DNA of 64,000 nt from JAGWBJ01 sp964291465 (GCA_964291465.2 OZ219938.1:1-64000); one strand, 5' to 3'. Counted from the first letter of the stretch, positions 1 to 8,938 are shown. Numbers and translations: made by a program. Notes: a model not told the origin generated them from the sequence alone.

Positions 1-1059
1 AGGCCCTCCTCGGACTCGGCCACAGCGCCGGACTCCGCTCCCACGACCCCTCCGACGGCGCCCCCGGGTCCTCTCGGCCCCGCGTCGCAACCCGGCCCGG
101 GCCTTGCGCTACCCAATGTCGTCGACATCGTGGAGCGGGTCCGGCCCGCGGTCGTGTCGGTGGTGTCCGAGGTGCCGACCAGGGACCTGTTCGGGAGGGT
201 GTTCAGCGACCCCCACAGCGGGTCGGGGGTGATCTTCGACTCCCGGGGCTACCTGCTGACCAACAATCACGTGGTGGCCAGCGGCAGCAGCGTGACGGTC
301 ACTTTGGACGACGGTAGCCAGTTCGACGCCGAGCTGGTGGGCTCGGATACCCTCACCGACCTGGCAGTGCTCAAGATAGATGGCCAGGAGTTCCCGTGGG
401 CGCCCCTGGCCGACCCGGCGACTGTACGTGTCGGGGACTGGGTCATAGCCATCGGCAACGCCCTGGCCCTGCCGGGAGGGCCCACGGTCACCGTCGGCGT
501 CGTCAGCGGCCTGGACAGGCCCTTCCAGGTGAGCAGCAGCCTTCAGCTATACGGCCTGATCCAGACCGACGCCTCCATAAACCCAGGCAACAGCGGCGGG
601 CCGCTGGTGAATCTCCGGGGCGAGGTCGTGGGCATCAGCACCGTGGTGGCCCGCGGCGACGCCGCCGGGCGGGACATCGAGGGCATCGGCTTTGCCGTGG
701 GCATGGACACGGCCGTCCCCGTGGCGGAAGAGCTGATCGACAAGGGTCAGGTGGAGTGGGCCTGGATGGGGGTGTTCCTGGACGACCTGGACCCGGAGAG
801 GGCCGCCGCCGTGGGGGTGCCCCTGCGGGAGGGGGTGCTCATCGCCGACATCCTCCCAAGCGGGCCCGCGTGGAACGGGGGCGTCCGGGCCGGCGACGTG
901 GTCACGTCGGTAGACGGCCGGAGCGTGTCCACGGTCAGGGACTTCATCCGCCTGCTGCGTCTGGACGTCCACCCCGGGCAGGAGGTGGAGGTGATGGTCT
1001 TCCGCGAGAAGCAGGAGATGACCTTCGAGGTGGTCCTGGGGGAGCGCCCCGGCCGGTGA
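1..1059 (+). CDS. HtrA/DegP-type serine protease with C-terminal PDZ domain (5' end outside window)
   Basis: Trypsin-fold protease of the HtrA family, expected to degrade or refold damaged proteins outside the membrane. The reading frame is open to the left edge, so the start, and probably a signal or membrane anchor, lies upstream; a GTG at 130 would only give the protease core. The first visible part is a Pro/Ala/Thr-rich linker, typical between an anchor and an HtrA domain. The catalytic His is in LLTNNHVV (around base 262), the Asp in LTDLAVLKI (around 355) and the Ser in NPGNSGGPLVN (around 582-614). A single PDZ domain follows, with GVLIADILPSGPA and GDVVTSVDGR. Seen: triad and PDZ. Inferred: extracytoplasmic location. 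Confidence 0.93.
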   Translation, partial: RPSSDSATAPDSAPTTPPTAPPGPLGPASQPGPGLALPNVVDIVERVRPAVVSVVSEVPTRDLFGRVFSDPHSGSGVIFDSRGYLLTNNHVVASGSSVTVTLDDGSQFDAELVGSDTLTDLAVLKIDGQEFPWAPLADPATVRVGDWVIAIGNALALPGGPTVTVGVVSGLDRPFQVSSSLQLYGLIQTDASINPGNSGGPLVNLRGEVVGISTVVARGDAAGRDIEGIGFAVGMDTAVPVAEELIDKGQVEWAWMGVFLDDLDPERAAAVGVPLREGVLIADILPSGPAWNGGVRAGDVVTSVDGRSVSTVRDFIRLLRLDVHPGQEVEVMVFREKQEMTFEVVLGERPGR

Positions 1060-1110
1060 CTTGCTTGGGCGGCCGTAGGTGTTCAGATGCCCGAAGGAGA
1101 GGCGATGAGG

Positions 1111-1139
1111 TTGACACAACCAGTTGATCATGTTAGTGT
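1111..1139 (+). promoter_or_regulatory. Candidate sigma-70-type promoter before the NYN gene
   Basis: TTGACA at 1111-1116 and TAGTGT at 1134-1139 are separated by 17 bases, 78 bases before the NYN start. The -35 is perfect and the -10 weak. A short inverted repeat (CCCTAGC/GCTAGGG, near 1157-1175) lies between promoter and gene. Confidence 0.4.
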
Positions 1140-1216
1140 TTTCCATGTACCCCCCCTAGCTCTTCGGCGCTAGGGTCGAGGCCGCCCGCAGGGCGGTCTC
1201 TGTCTTTACTACGCCC

Positions 1217-1839
1217 ATGCGCACCTACGCCTACATCGATGGCTTTAACCTATACTATCGTGCGGTGAGGTCAACCGAGTTTAAGTGGCTAGACCTTGGT
1301 AGGCTGATACAGAATCTGTTACCCAATGATGACATACAAGCCATCGAATACTTTACGGCCCACTTAGCGAGCAACAAGGCAACGAAGGTGCGCGGCTCCG
1401 GCAGTTTGTGTATCTGAGGGCCTTAAACACTATACCGCGCTTAACGGTTCATCTAGGAAGCTTCAGAACGCGTACCAAGACTCGCCCATTGGCGAAGTGT
1501 CCGTCCAAGTATGTTGATGTCTTGGATTCAGAGGAGAAGGGATCAGATGTCAACTTGGCTACTCGGCTCTTGATGGATGCGATCACCGGGAATTACGAGC
1601 AGGCGGTAATAGTATCCAATGACGCTGACTTTGCCGGTGCGATGCGATGCGTCAGAGATGAGCTGAACCGCAAAGTGACTCTGATTGATCCGGATTTGAA
1701 AAACAGGTACATTCCACAGGACCTACAGAGGGCTGCCACTTACATAAAGAGAATTCGCAAGCGCCACTTGGCGGAAAGTCAATTCCCTGAGCGGTTATCG
1801 GACCGAAATGGAGACATCATCAAACCCTCTGGGTGGTGA
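1217..1839 (+). pseudogene. NYN domain (LabA/DUF88-like) PIN-type nuclease, frame broken
   Basis: Two overlapping frames together make one NYN-domain protein. The first (1217-1417) starts MRTYAYIDGFNLYY, with the conserved Asp and Asn of the metal site, and runs to YFTAHLASNKA. The second (frame of 1408-1839) continues with FVYLRALNTIP, then EEKGSDVNLATRLLMDA and VIVSNDADFAGAM, the remaining acidic motifs. Joining them requires a -1 shift around 1360-1400. NYN proteins are predicted RNases. The DNA is clearly less GC-rich than its neighbours, suggesting recent transfer. It may be a decayed gene, a sequencing error, or less likely programmed frameshifting; I see no clear slippery site. Confidence 0.75.
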
Positions 1840-1945
1840 GCGGACTCTCCTATTCTTGGGCGATATTCATCTGCAATCGATTATCGGCATCCGAGGCCAC
1901 TAAGGTCAGCCTCTAAACCCATCTGGCGCCGCACGGGACGTCGTC

Positions 1946-4900
1946 CTAGACCCGTTTCACTCCCAGCACCACCTCCATGCCCTCCAGCACCTGGGTCTCC
2001 GCATGGGCGTCGGCGGCGGGCTCGGCATGGACCAGCCCTTCGGAGAGGGTCTCCTGCTGGATGTAGTCGGCGAACCTGTCGCTGACGTCTCGGACGGGCT
2101 CGGGGCCCTGGCAGTAGATGACTATCCTGTCGGTGATGTCGAACCCGGCTCCGCGCCTCAGGCCCTGGACCCGGTGGACCAGCTCCCGGGCCAGGCCCTC
2201 GTCGGCCAGCTCCGGGGTGATGGTGGAGTCTATGGCCACCATGTACCCGCCTTCGATGGACACCCAGTAGGGGTCAACGTTCACGATGGCCCCGGCCTGG
2301 GGCGCATCCCCGGCGCCCCGGCGCTCGCCGCCCCCGGCGGCCTCCAGGGCCCTCCGGTACAGCCCGTTCCCGCCGTCGCCGTCGGGGGAGCCGGGGGCGA
2401 CCTCCAGCTCCTTGATGTTCAGCTCCTCCAGGATCTGGGTGCGCACCTCGGCGATGTGCCGCTCCTCGCCCTCGTTCCTGGGGATTACGACCACCCGGCT
2501 GAGGGGCTGCCGCACCTTCAGCCCGGCCCGGGAGCGGGCGCCCCGGCCCATGCTGGAGACCCTCATGGCCAGCCTGGTGGCTTCCATCAACGTCTCGTCC
2601 ACCAGGGCCCGGTCGGCGGTGGGGAATGGGGCCAGGTGGACGCTCTCGGCGGCCCCAGGGTCCACCGAGGCCACCAGGTTCTGGTACATCTCCTCGGCCA
2701 TGAAGGGAGTGAAGGGGGCGATCAGCTTGCACAGCGCGGTCAGGCAAGTGTACAGGGTGGCGTACGCCGACAGCTTGTCCTCGTCGTTCTCGCTCTTCCA
2801 GAACCGGCGGCGGCTCCTACGCACGTACCAGTTGGACAGGCGGTCGACGAACTCCTGGATGCGACGGCCGGCGTCGGTGGGCTCGTAGCCGGCGAGGAGC
2901 TCGTCCACCTGGGGCACCAGGGTGTTGAGCTCGGACAGGAGCCACCGGTCCAGCTCAGACGAGGGCCTCCATCCGTCGGGGACCTGGTCGGGATGGAACC
3001 GGTCCACGGAGGCGTAGGTGGTGAAGAAGGAGTAGACGTTCCAGAGGGTCAGCAGGTGCCTGCGCACGACCTCGTTGACCAGCTTCTCGGAGAAACGTCG
3101 GGACTCTCCCGGGTGCGACGCCGTGAACAGGTACCAGCGCACCGCGTCGGCGCCCTGGGCGTCCAGCACGGTCCAGGGGTCGACCACATTGCCCACGCTC
3201 TTGCTCATCTTCCGGCCCTTGCCGTCCTGGATGTGGCCCAGGCATATGACGTTCCTGTAGCTGGGCTGGCCCGTCAGCAGTACGGACAGGGCGTGCAGGC
3301 TGTAGAACCAGCCCCGGGTCTGGTCCACGGCCTCGCAGATGTAGTCGGCGGGAAGCCGTCCCTGCTCCTGCAGGCGGCTTACGTCGCCGTCGCTGCCCGT
3401 GGCGTACTGGGCGAAGGGCATGGCGCCCGAGTCGAACCAGGCGTCCATCACCTCGGGTATGCGGGCCATCCGGCCATCGCACTGGGGGCACCGTATGCTC
3501 ACGGAGTCCACGTAGGGGCGGTGCAGGTCCAGGCCGTCCACCATGTCCCTGTGCTCGGGGACCGCCATCTCCTTCAGCTCGGCCACGCTGCCTATGCAGT
3601 GGCGGTGCCCGCAGGACGCGCACTGCCACAGGGGTATCGGGGTGCCCCAGTACCGCTCGCGGGAGATGGCCCAGTCCACGTTGTTGGCCAGCCACTCGCC
3701 GAACCGCCCGTCCCGGATGTATCCGGGGTACCAGTTTATCCTCCGGTTGCCGTCTACCAGGCCCTCTTTCTCCGCCGTCGTCCGGATATACCAGGACGTC
3801 TTGGCGTAGTACAGAAGGGGCGCGTCGCACCGCCAGCAGAAGGGGTAGGTGTGGCGGTAGACGCCGCGGTGGTACAGCAGGTGCCGGGCCTCGAGGTCGG
3901 CCATGATCTCCTCGTCGGCGTCCTTGACGAACTTGCCGGAGAAGGCGTAGCCGCCGGTGACGACGCCCTGGAGGTCCACCGACTGGACGAAGCCCAGCCC
4001 GTGCTCCCTGCCGGCCGACAGGTCCTCGTCGCCGAAGGCCGGGGCGATGTGTACGATGCCCGTCCCGTCGTCCAGGGACACGAAGCCGGTGCTCACGACC
4101 CTGTGGCCCACCTCGGTGGTCGGCTCCGGCGCGCCCACCGGCCCGGGGCCGTTGGCCGGCCGTTTCTGGAACCTGCGGACCTCGACGCCGGCGAGCTGCG
4201 GGTCATACAGGGGCTGGTAGCCCAGCCCGACCAGCTCGCGGCCCCGCAGGGTCGTCACCACGTCGTAGGGGCCCTGGAGGACCGTCTCCAGCAGGGCCGC
4301 CGCCATGACCAGGCGCTCGACGCCCTGGGCGCCCTCCATCTCCACCATCGAGTACTCGGCATCCTCGGCCACGGCCAGGGCGGTGTTGCCCGGCAGCGTC
4401 CAAGGCGTGGTGGTCCAGGCCAGGAGATATGTTGGGGTCTCGCCCCAGTCCCGTGTTTCCTCCGTCGAAGGGGAGACCCTGAACTTCACGTATACCGACG
4501 GGTCCGGGGTGTTCTCCCGGTAGCCCAGCGCCACCTCGTGGGAGCTGAGGCTGGTGACGCAGCGGGGGCAGTGGGGCGTGCCCTTGATGTCCTGGTACAG
4601 GAGACCCCGGTCCCATAGCCGGCGCAGTATCCACCAGCCCGTCTCGATGTAGGAGTTGTCCAGGGTCACGTACGGGTCGTCCATGTCCACCCAGAAGCCG
4701 ATGCGGCCGGTCATGCTCTCCCACTCCTTGACGTAGCGGAAGACGCTCTCCCTGCACTTCTTGTTGAACTCTTCGATGCCGTACTCCTCGATGTCCCGCT
4801 TGGACCCGAGGCCCAGCTCCTTCTCCACCTCCAGCTCCACGGGCAGCCCGTGGGTGTCCCAGCCGCCCTTTCGCACGCAGCGGTACCCCTTCATCGTCTT

Positions 4901-5140
4901 GTAGCGGCAGATTATGTCCTTGAAGACCCGGGCCAGGACGTGGTGGACCCCGGGACTGCCGTTGGCCGTGGGCGGACCCTCGTAGAGCATGAAGAGAGGG
5001 CCGTCCTCCCGCTCGGTTTCCGTGCGACGGAACACGTCCCTGTCCTTCCAGAGCTGGAGGACCTTCTTATCGATCTCCGGAAAGCTGACCCTGCTGGATA
5101 CCGGTTGGAACACGGTGCCTCTCCTGGTCTCTTGTTTCAC
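1946..5140 (-). CDS. ileS: Isoleucyl-tRNA synthetase, long eukaryote-like type
   Basis: Charges tRNA-Ile with isoleucine in the cytoplasm. The class I signatures are clear: an HIGH-type motif in PPTANGSPGVHHVLAR (residues about 56-71) and GRKMSKSVGN near residue 645. The editing domain contains LLAWTTTPWTLPGNTALAV. Zinc-site cysteine pairs occur in PHCPRCVTS and CWRCDAPLLYY, and an anticodon-binding region with a long C-terminal tail follows. At 1064 residues, and with the SPGVHH form of HIGH, it resembles the eukaryote-like (type 2) IleRS often linked to mupirocin tolerance; that link is family knowledge, not shown here. It is last in a leftward group with the SDR (33-base gap) and tlyA. No T-box leader fits in the short gap. 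Confidence 0.97.
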   Translation of the reverse strand: MKQETRRGTVFQPVSSRVSFPEIDKKVLQLWKDRDVFRRTETEREDGPLFMLYEGPPTANGSPGVHHVLARVFKDIICRYKTMKGYRCVRKGGWDTHGLPVELEVEKELGLGSKRDIEEYGIEEFNKKCRESVFRYVKEWESMTGRIGFWVDMDDPYVTLDNSYIETGWWILRRLWDRGLLYQDIKGTPHCPRCVTSLSSHEVALGYRENTPDPSVYVKFRVSPSTEETRDWGETPTYLLAWTTTPWTLPGNTALAVAEDAEYSMVEMEGAQGVERLVMAAALLETVLQGPYDVVTTLRGRELVGLGYQPLYDPQLAGVEVRRFQKRPANGPGPVGAPEPTTEVGHRVVSTGFVSLDDGTGIVHIAPAFGDEDLSAGREHGLGFVQSVDLQGVVTGGYAFSGKFVKDADEEIMADLEARHLLYHRGVYRHTYPFCWRCDAPLLYYAKTSWYIRTTAEKEGLVDGNRRINWYPGYIRDGRFGEWLANNVDWAISRERYWGTPIPLWQCASCGHRHCIGSVAELKEMAVPEHRDMVDGLDLHRPYVDSVSIRCPQCDGRMARIPEVMDAWFDSGAMPFAQYATGSDGDVSRLQEQGRLPADYICEAVDQTRGWFYSLHALSVLLTGQPSYRNVICLGHIQDGKGRKMSKSVGNVVDPWTVLDAQGADAVRWYLFTASHPGESRRFSEKLVNEVVRRHLLTLWNVYSFFTTYASVDRFHPDQVPDGWRPSSELDRWLLSELNTLVPQVDELLAGYEPTDAGRRIQEFVDRLSNWYVRRSRRRFWKSENDEDKLSAYATLYTCLTALCKLIAPFTPFMAEEMYQNLVASVDPGAAESVHLAPFPTADRALVDETLMEATRLAMRVSSMGRGARSRAGLKVRQPLSRVVVIPRNEGEERHIAEVRTQILEELNIKELEVAPGSPDGDGGNGLYRRALEAAGGGERRGAGDAPQAGAIVNVDPYWVSIEGGYMVAIDSTITPELADEGLARELVHRVQGLRRGAGFDITDRIVIYCQGPEPVRDVSDRFADYIQQETLSEGLVHAEPAADAHAETQVLEGMEVVLGVKRV

Positions 5141-5173
5141 CGGCGACGCCAGACGCGCCTTGGGGGCGGCGGT

Positions 5174-5941
5174 TCACAGCACGGAGTATCCGCCATCCAC
5201 GGTGATTACGGCCCCGGTAACGTAGTCGGAAGCCCTGCTGGACAGAAACACGACGGCGCCCTGGAGCTCCCGGGCCTCGCCCCAACGCCCGGCTGGTATA
5301 CGCCGGCTGATCAGGTCGAACCGCTCGGGCTGGTCCACGGGAATGTCGGAGGTAAGGTCCGTCATGAACCAGCCGGGCAATATGGCGTTGGACTGGATGT
5401 TGTCCCGGGCCCATCCCACGGCCAGGCTCTTGGACAGTTGGACGACCCCGCCCTTGCTGGCCGAGTAGGCCGCCCCGCTGCCCCCGCCGCCGAAGATAGA
5501 CGTCATGGAGCCGACGTTGACCACCTTGCCGCCGCCCCGGCCCTTCATGTGGGGATAGACTTCTTTCGCCATGAGGAAGGCAGCCCGGAGGTTGATGTCG
5601 AACACCCGGTCCCACTCTTCGGAGGTGATCTCGTGCACCTCCTTGCGGACGACGGTGCCGGCGTTGTTCACCAGGATGTCGACCCCTCCCAGGGCCCGCA
5701 CGGTCTGGTCCACCGCCCGCTTCACGTCGGCGTCGAGGCGCAGGTCCGCCGACACGCCGACAGCCCTCACGCCCATGGACCGGACCTGGGAGACTGCCCG
5801 GCAGGTCTTCTCGCTGTTGCGGGCCACCACCGCCACGTCGGCTCCCGCTTCGGCCAGGCCGGCCGCCATGCCGAACCCCAGGCCGCCGTTACCGCCGGTG
5901 ACGATTGCAACCTTGCCCTTCAGATCGAATAGCTTGTCCAC
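5174..5941 (-). CDS. SDR-family NAD(P)-dependent oxidoreductase
   Basis: Classical short-chain dehydrogenase of 255 residues. The Rossmann glycine motif is VTGGNGGLGFGMA (residues about 15-27), NNAG lies at about 90, the catalytic Ser is in VGSMTSIFGGGG, and YSASKGG supplies the YxxxK pair. The end, VTGAVITVDGGYSVL, is typical of FabG-like and gluconate 5-dehydrogenase-like enzymes. Substrate cannot be told from sequence. The start is a GTG at 5941 with a weak ribosome site. It lies between tlyA (22-base gap) and ileS (33-base gap) on the same strand, so the three are probably cotranscribed, although the functions look unrelated. Confidence 0.9.
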   Translation of the reverse strand: MDKLFDLKGKVAIVTGGNGGLGFGMAAGLAEAGADVAVVARNSEKTCRAVSQVRSMGVRAVGVSADLRLDADVKRAVDQTVRALGGVDILVNNAGTVVRKEVHEITSEEWDRVFDINLRAAFLMAKEVYPHMKGRGGGKVVNVGSMTSIFGGGGSGAAYSASKGGVVQLSKSLAVGWARDNIQSNAILPGWFMTDLTSDIPVDQPERFDLISRRIPAGRWGEARELQGAVVFLSSRASDYVTGAVITVDGGYSVL

Positions 5942-5963
5942 TGCTGCAGCCTGAATCGCCCCG

Positions 5964-6758
5964 TCAATAATACCCGCGACACCCGGCCGGTGACAACCGG
6001 GCCCACCTGCGCAGGAGCAGGAAGAACTCCCGGTTGCCCGCGTCCCCCAGTATGGGTGAGGGGACGATGCCGCCCAGCCGGAAGCCCTCCTCCACGGCCC
6101 AGAGCACCATCCTGCCCAGCACCCGGGCGTGGACCCTGGGGTCCTTGACCACGCCTCCCCGGCCGACCTCTCCCCTCTCCGCCTCGAACTGGGGCTTCAC
6201 CAGCGCGATCAGCGGCCCCCCGGGCCTTACGTGGAGGGCGACCTGGGGCAGGACCTTGGTCAGGGATATGAAGGCCACGTCCACCGTGGCCAGGTCCACC
6301 TTCACCTCCCCGGAGGACCCCTCGTCCCCCAGGGAAAACGGGTGGCGGGCGTTGACCTTCTCCATCACCACGACCCTGGAGTCGCTTCTCAGCCGGTAGT
6401 CCATCTGGCCGTGGCCCACATCCAGGGCGAACACTTTACGGGCGCCCCGCTGGACCAGGCAGTCGGTGAACCCCCCGGTGGAAGCCCCCACGTCCAGGGC
6501 CGTCTGCCCGTCCACCGCGATGGGGAAGGCGTCCAGGGCGTGGGCCAGCTTCACGCCGCCCCGGCCCACGTAGGGCAGGGGCGCCTTGGCCTCCAGGGCG
6601 GTGTCCGGCGAAAGGAGGCTTCCCGGTTTCAGCACCCTCCCCCCGGGCGCGTGGACCACGCCGCCGATGATCAGGGCTTGGGCCCGCTCCCGGGTCTCGG
6701 CCAGACCGCGCTGGACCACCAGCACGTCGGCCCGTATCCGGCTCCTTCGCTTCGTCAT
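5964..6758 (-). CDS. tlyA: TlyA family rRNA 2'-O-methyltransferase with S4 domain
   Basis: Predicted SAM-dependent ribose methyltransferase acting on rRNA. The N-terminal S4 RNA-binding domain includes RADVLVVQRGLAETRERAQ. The FtsJ-like methyltransferase domain has LDVGASTGGFTDCLVQRGA as the SAM-binding loop and conserved ALDVGHGQMDYRL and ALVKPQFEA segments (catalytic Lys/Asp/Lys type). At 264 residues it matches the family length. In Mycobacterium, TlyA modifies 16S and 23S rRNA and influences capreomycin susceptibility; whether this copy does both is unknown. It is divergent from rpmH, sharing a 122-base intergenic region, and leads the tlyA-SDR-ileS group. Confidence 0.93.
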   Translation of the reverse strand: MTKRRSRIRADVLVVQRGLAETRERAQALIIGGVVHAPGGRVLKPGSLLSPDTALEAKAPLPYVGRGGVKLAHALDAFPIAVDGQTALDVGASTGGFTDCLVQRGARKVFALDVGHGQMDYRLRSDSRVVVMEKVNARHPFSLGDEGSSGEVKVDLATVDVAFISLTKVLPQVALHVRPGGPLIALVKPQFEAERGEVGRGGVVKDPRVHARVLGRMVLWAVEEGFRLGGIVPSPILGDAGNREFFLLLRRWARLSPAGCRGYY

Positions 6759-6831
6759 CCCCCGCTCCGGCGCCCCTCGTTTCCCGGCCGTGGGGCCTTC
6801 TCTTCGGCCCTTCGATGGTGTCGAATCAAAT

Positions 6832-6860
6832 TGACACCCTTCTCGTGGTTGAATTATAAT
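6832..6860 (+). promoter_or_regulatory. Consensus promoter of the rpmH operon
   Basis: TTGACA at 6832-6837 and TATAAT at 6855-6860 are both perfect, with 17-base spacing, 20 bases before the rpmH start. This is the strongest-looking promoter in the window and fits high expression of ribosomal protein L34. Confidence 0.85.
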
Positions 6861-6880
6861 CCATCTGCCGGGAGATCATT

Positions 6881-7018
6881 ATGCCGAAACGTACTTATCA
6901 GCCGAAGAAACGCCGCCGTCAGCGCGTCCATGGGTTCAGGGCCCGGTCTCGCACTCCCGGGGGCCGGGCTGTGCTTAGACGCCGCAGGTTCAAGGGCCGT
7001 CACCAAGCGGCGGTCTAG
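6881..7018 (+). CDS. rpmH: Ribosomal protein L34
   Basis: A 45-residue, strongly basic protein beginning MPKRTYQPKKRRRQRVHGF and ending in an Arg/Lys-rich tail; this is the unmistakable L34 pattern. A Shine-Dalgarno sequence (GGGAG) lies a few bases upstream of the ATG. It is a structural protein of the large ribosomal subunit. It is the first gene of the rpmH-rnpA-yidD-yidC-jag block, whose order is conserved across bacteria, often beside the replication origin. No dnaA or DnaA-box cluster is seen here. Confidence 0.98.
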   Translation: MPKRTYQPKKRRRQRVHGFRARSRTPGGRAVLRRRRFKGRHQAAV

Positions 7019-7033
7019 CCGTCTCGGCGCAGG

Positions 7034-7417
7034 ATGCGGAGAGAGCAGCGCCTGACCGGGGACAAGCGGTTCTCCAGGTTACGCCAAGAGAGACGTGCGT
7101 GGTCCAACCGATTGTTGGTCCTCAAGAAAGTGCCCAACGGCCTCGACACGAGCCGGTTCGGCTTTGTGGTGGGTAAGAGGGTCGGTGGCGCCGTAGTCAG
7201 GAACCGGGTCAAGAGGCGGCTTCGGGAGGCCGTCCGCCTCACGCCGGTGGAGTCCGGGTGGGATATTGTCCTCATCGCCAGAAGAGACGCGCCCGTGAGC
7301 GCCTACAGCGCCCTCTGCCGGGCAACCGAAGACCTGCTCAGAAGGTCGAAGGTCCTGTCCAAGCCCCCAGACTCGCAGCAGGCGGCGGTTGACCCGGCAC
7401 GGGAGACCGGGAGTTGA
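7034..7417 (+). CDS. rnpA: Ribonuclease P protein component
   Basis: Protein cofactor of RNase P, which removes 5' leaders from pre-tRNAs. The 127-residue protein shows the family core: FVVGKRVGGAVVRNRVKRRL (RNR signature, residues about 48-68) preceded by the GDKRFSRLRQ start motif. It begins 15 bases after rpmH and ends in a four-base TTGA overlap with yidD, so the three genes are translationally linked. The C-terminal tail after LLRRS is poorly conserved, as usual. Confidence 0.96.
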   Translation: MRREQRLTGDKRFSRLRQERRAWSNRLLVLKKVPNGLDTSRFGFVVGKRVGGAVVRNRVKRRLREAVRLTPVESGWDIVLIARRDAPVSAYSALCRATEDLLRRSKVLSKPPDSQQAAVDPARETGS

Positions 7418-7623
7418 AACGCTTCCTGCTGGCGTCCATCACCTTCTACCAGCAAGCAGTCTCGCCGTACCTGTCCTCGAGTTGCCGGTATCTGCCCACG
7501 TGCTCCCACTACTCCCACCAGGCCATCGACCGGTACGGCGCGATACGGGGCCTACACCTCACCTTGAAGCGTTTGGCCCGTTGCCGCCCACTGGGTCAGA
7601 GAGGTTACGACCCTGTACCTTAA
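7414..7623 (+). CDS. yidD: YidD membrane protein insertion efficiency factor
   Basis: A 69-residue protein with the family pattern ITFYQQAVSPYL, then CRYLPTCSHYSHQAI with conserved cysteines, then KRLARCRPLG and YDPVP at the end. YidD is an amphipathic inner-membrane-associated protein thought to assist YidC-dependent insertion. It starts with TTG at 7414, overlapping the rnpA stop by four bases, which implies coupled translation. Confidence 0.95.
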   Translation: MKRFLLASITFYQQAVSPYLSSSCRYLPTCSHYSHQAIDRYGAIRGLHLTLKRLARCRPLGQRGYDPVP

Positions 7624-7624
7624 C

Positions 7625-8935
7625 TTGATTCCCTGGCGGGGAGATGGGCCGCCCCGGCCTTTCCCCCGTCCCGACGAACGGGGCGGCATTGACTCGCGGG
7701 CCGGGGCCAGCAGCAAAAGCAAGGCGCCCCGGGTCCTATCGCCGAAACGGCTCCCGGCGCCGTGGTCTTACGCCCTCCTGACGATGGCCCTGGCCCTCCT
7801 TCTGGCCGGCTGCAGGCCGGGCAACCTGATAGGGTGGAGCTCCGGCTGGTCGGCCACCGCCGTCGGCGCCTCGGGCGACGACGTGACCGTCTACGTCGGC
7901 ACCAGGCAGGGAGAGGTGCTCGCCCTGGACGCCAACAAGAACGGCAGGCTGACCCCCAGCGAGCAGCTCCTGTGGCGGTTCTCCCCACCTGAGGAGCAGG
8001 AATTGGGAGGCGTCTTCGGCGGAATGGCGGTGGGCGAGAAGTACGTCTACGTGGCCGACAAGGGCAACAGCGACGGCGAGCAGGGCAGGCTGTACGCGAT
8101 CCTCAGGGACAGGGCCCGGGGCCACAGCGCCAACCTGCGCCTGGATCTCGGGGAGTGGGTCAAGCAGCTGGAAGGCGGCATCGTGGGGGCCCCTGCCCTG
8201 TCCGAGTCCGAGGACCTGGTGTTCGTCGGCTCGGACGACGGGAGCATGTACGCCTACGCCACCACGGGCGACGACCTGGGGGCCAGGTGGCGGTTCGAGA
8301 CCGACGGCCAGGTGTGGTCGACCCCTGTAGTCCGGGACGGGACCCTGTACTTCGGGTCCATGGACCGCCACGTCTACGCCCTGTCGACGGAGACCGGCAA
8401 GATGCTGTGGCGGTACGAGACAGGCGGGGCCGTCGTGTCGACGCCCCTCCTGCTGGACGACCTGGTCATAGTCGGCTCCTTCGACAAGAGGCTGTACGGG
8501 CTCAACGCCGCCACCGGGCAAGTGGTGTGGTCCTTCGAGGGAGACGACTGGTTCTGGGCGGGGGCGGTCTTCGACGGCGAGCGGATCATCGCCGCGTCCA
8601 TGGAGGGGACGGTGTACGCCCTGGACCGGGGCGGCCGTCCCGTTTGGAGCAGCCCCTTCAAGACTGACTCTCCGATAGTCGCTACACCCGCGGTGGTGGA
8701 AGAGGCGCTGGAGCGCAAGGTCCTGGTGGTGGCTGCGGACTCGGGCAAGCTGCACCTGGTGGGGACCCGCAGCGGTGAGGGCTTGGCCGTGCTGATGGAC
8801 CTGGGCTCCCGGGTGAAGGCGCCCCTAAGCGTCGACGGCGCCGCCGTGTTCGTGGGCGCCGACGACAGCACGGTGAGAGGTATCAACGTGACACGCTGGG
8901 GAGCGTGGGCGTGGGAGTTTTCTACCAAGAATTAG
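7625..8935 (+). CDS. PQQ-repeat (BamB-like) beta-propeller lipoprotein
   Basis: Predicted exported lipoprotein built of PQQ-type beta-propeller blades. A hydrophobic stretch ending ALALLLAGC forms a lipobox around residue 60 of the frame. Repeated blades follow, for example LYFGSMDRHVYALSTETGK and LVIVGSFDKRLYGLNAATG. The frame opens with TTG at 7625, one base after yidD, but the lipobox is unusually far in, so translation may begin further downstream; the start is uncertain. Sitting inside the yidD-yidC block, it may relate to envelope protein assembly, but this is inference. Soluble PQQ dehydrogenase is unlikely because the chain is short and has no evident cofactor residues. Confidence 0.82.
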   Translation: MIPWRGDGPPRPFPRPDERGGIDSRAGASSKSKAPRVLSPKRLPAPWSYALLTMALALLLAGCRPGNLIGWSSGWSATAVGASGDDVTVYVGTRQGEVLALDANKNGRLTPSEQLLWRFSPPEEQELGGVFGGMAVGEKYVYVADKGNSDGEQGRLYAILRDRARGHSANLRLDLGEWVKQLEGGIVGAPALSESEDLVFVGSDDGSMYAYATTGDDLGARWRFETDGQVWSTPVVRDGTLYFGSMDRHVYALSTETGKMLWRYETGGAVVSTPLLLDDLVIVGSFDKRLYGLNAATGQVVWSFEGDDWFWAGAVFDGERIIAASMEGTVYALDRGGRPVWSSPFKTDSPIVATPAVVEEALERKVLVVAADSGKLHLVGTRSGEGLAVLMDLGSRVKAPLSVDGAAVFVGADDSTVRGINVTRWGAWAWEFSTKN

Positions 8936-8938
8936 ACT

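Noticed and set aside
2003..4618. 871-codon open frame antisense to ileS
   Set aside because: No family resemblance, composition typical of a GC-driven shadow, and ileS on the other strand is complete.
6759..6880. Replication origin near rpmH
   Set aside because: No dnaA gene and no cluster of DnaA boxes (TTWTNCACA); the interval is a promoter region only.
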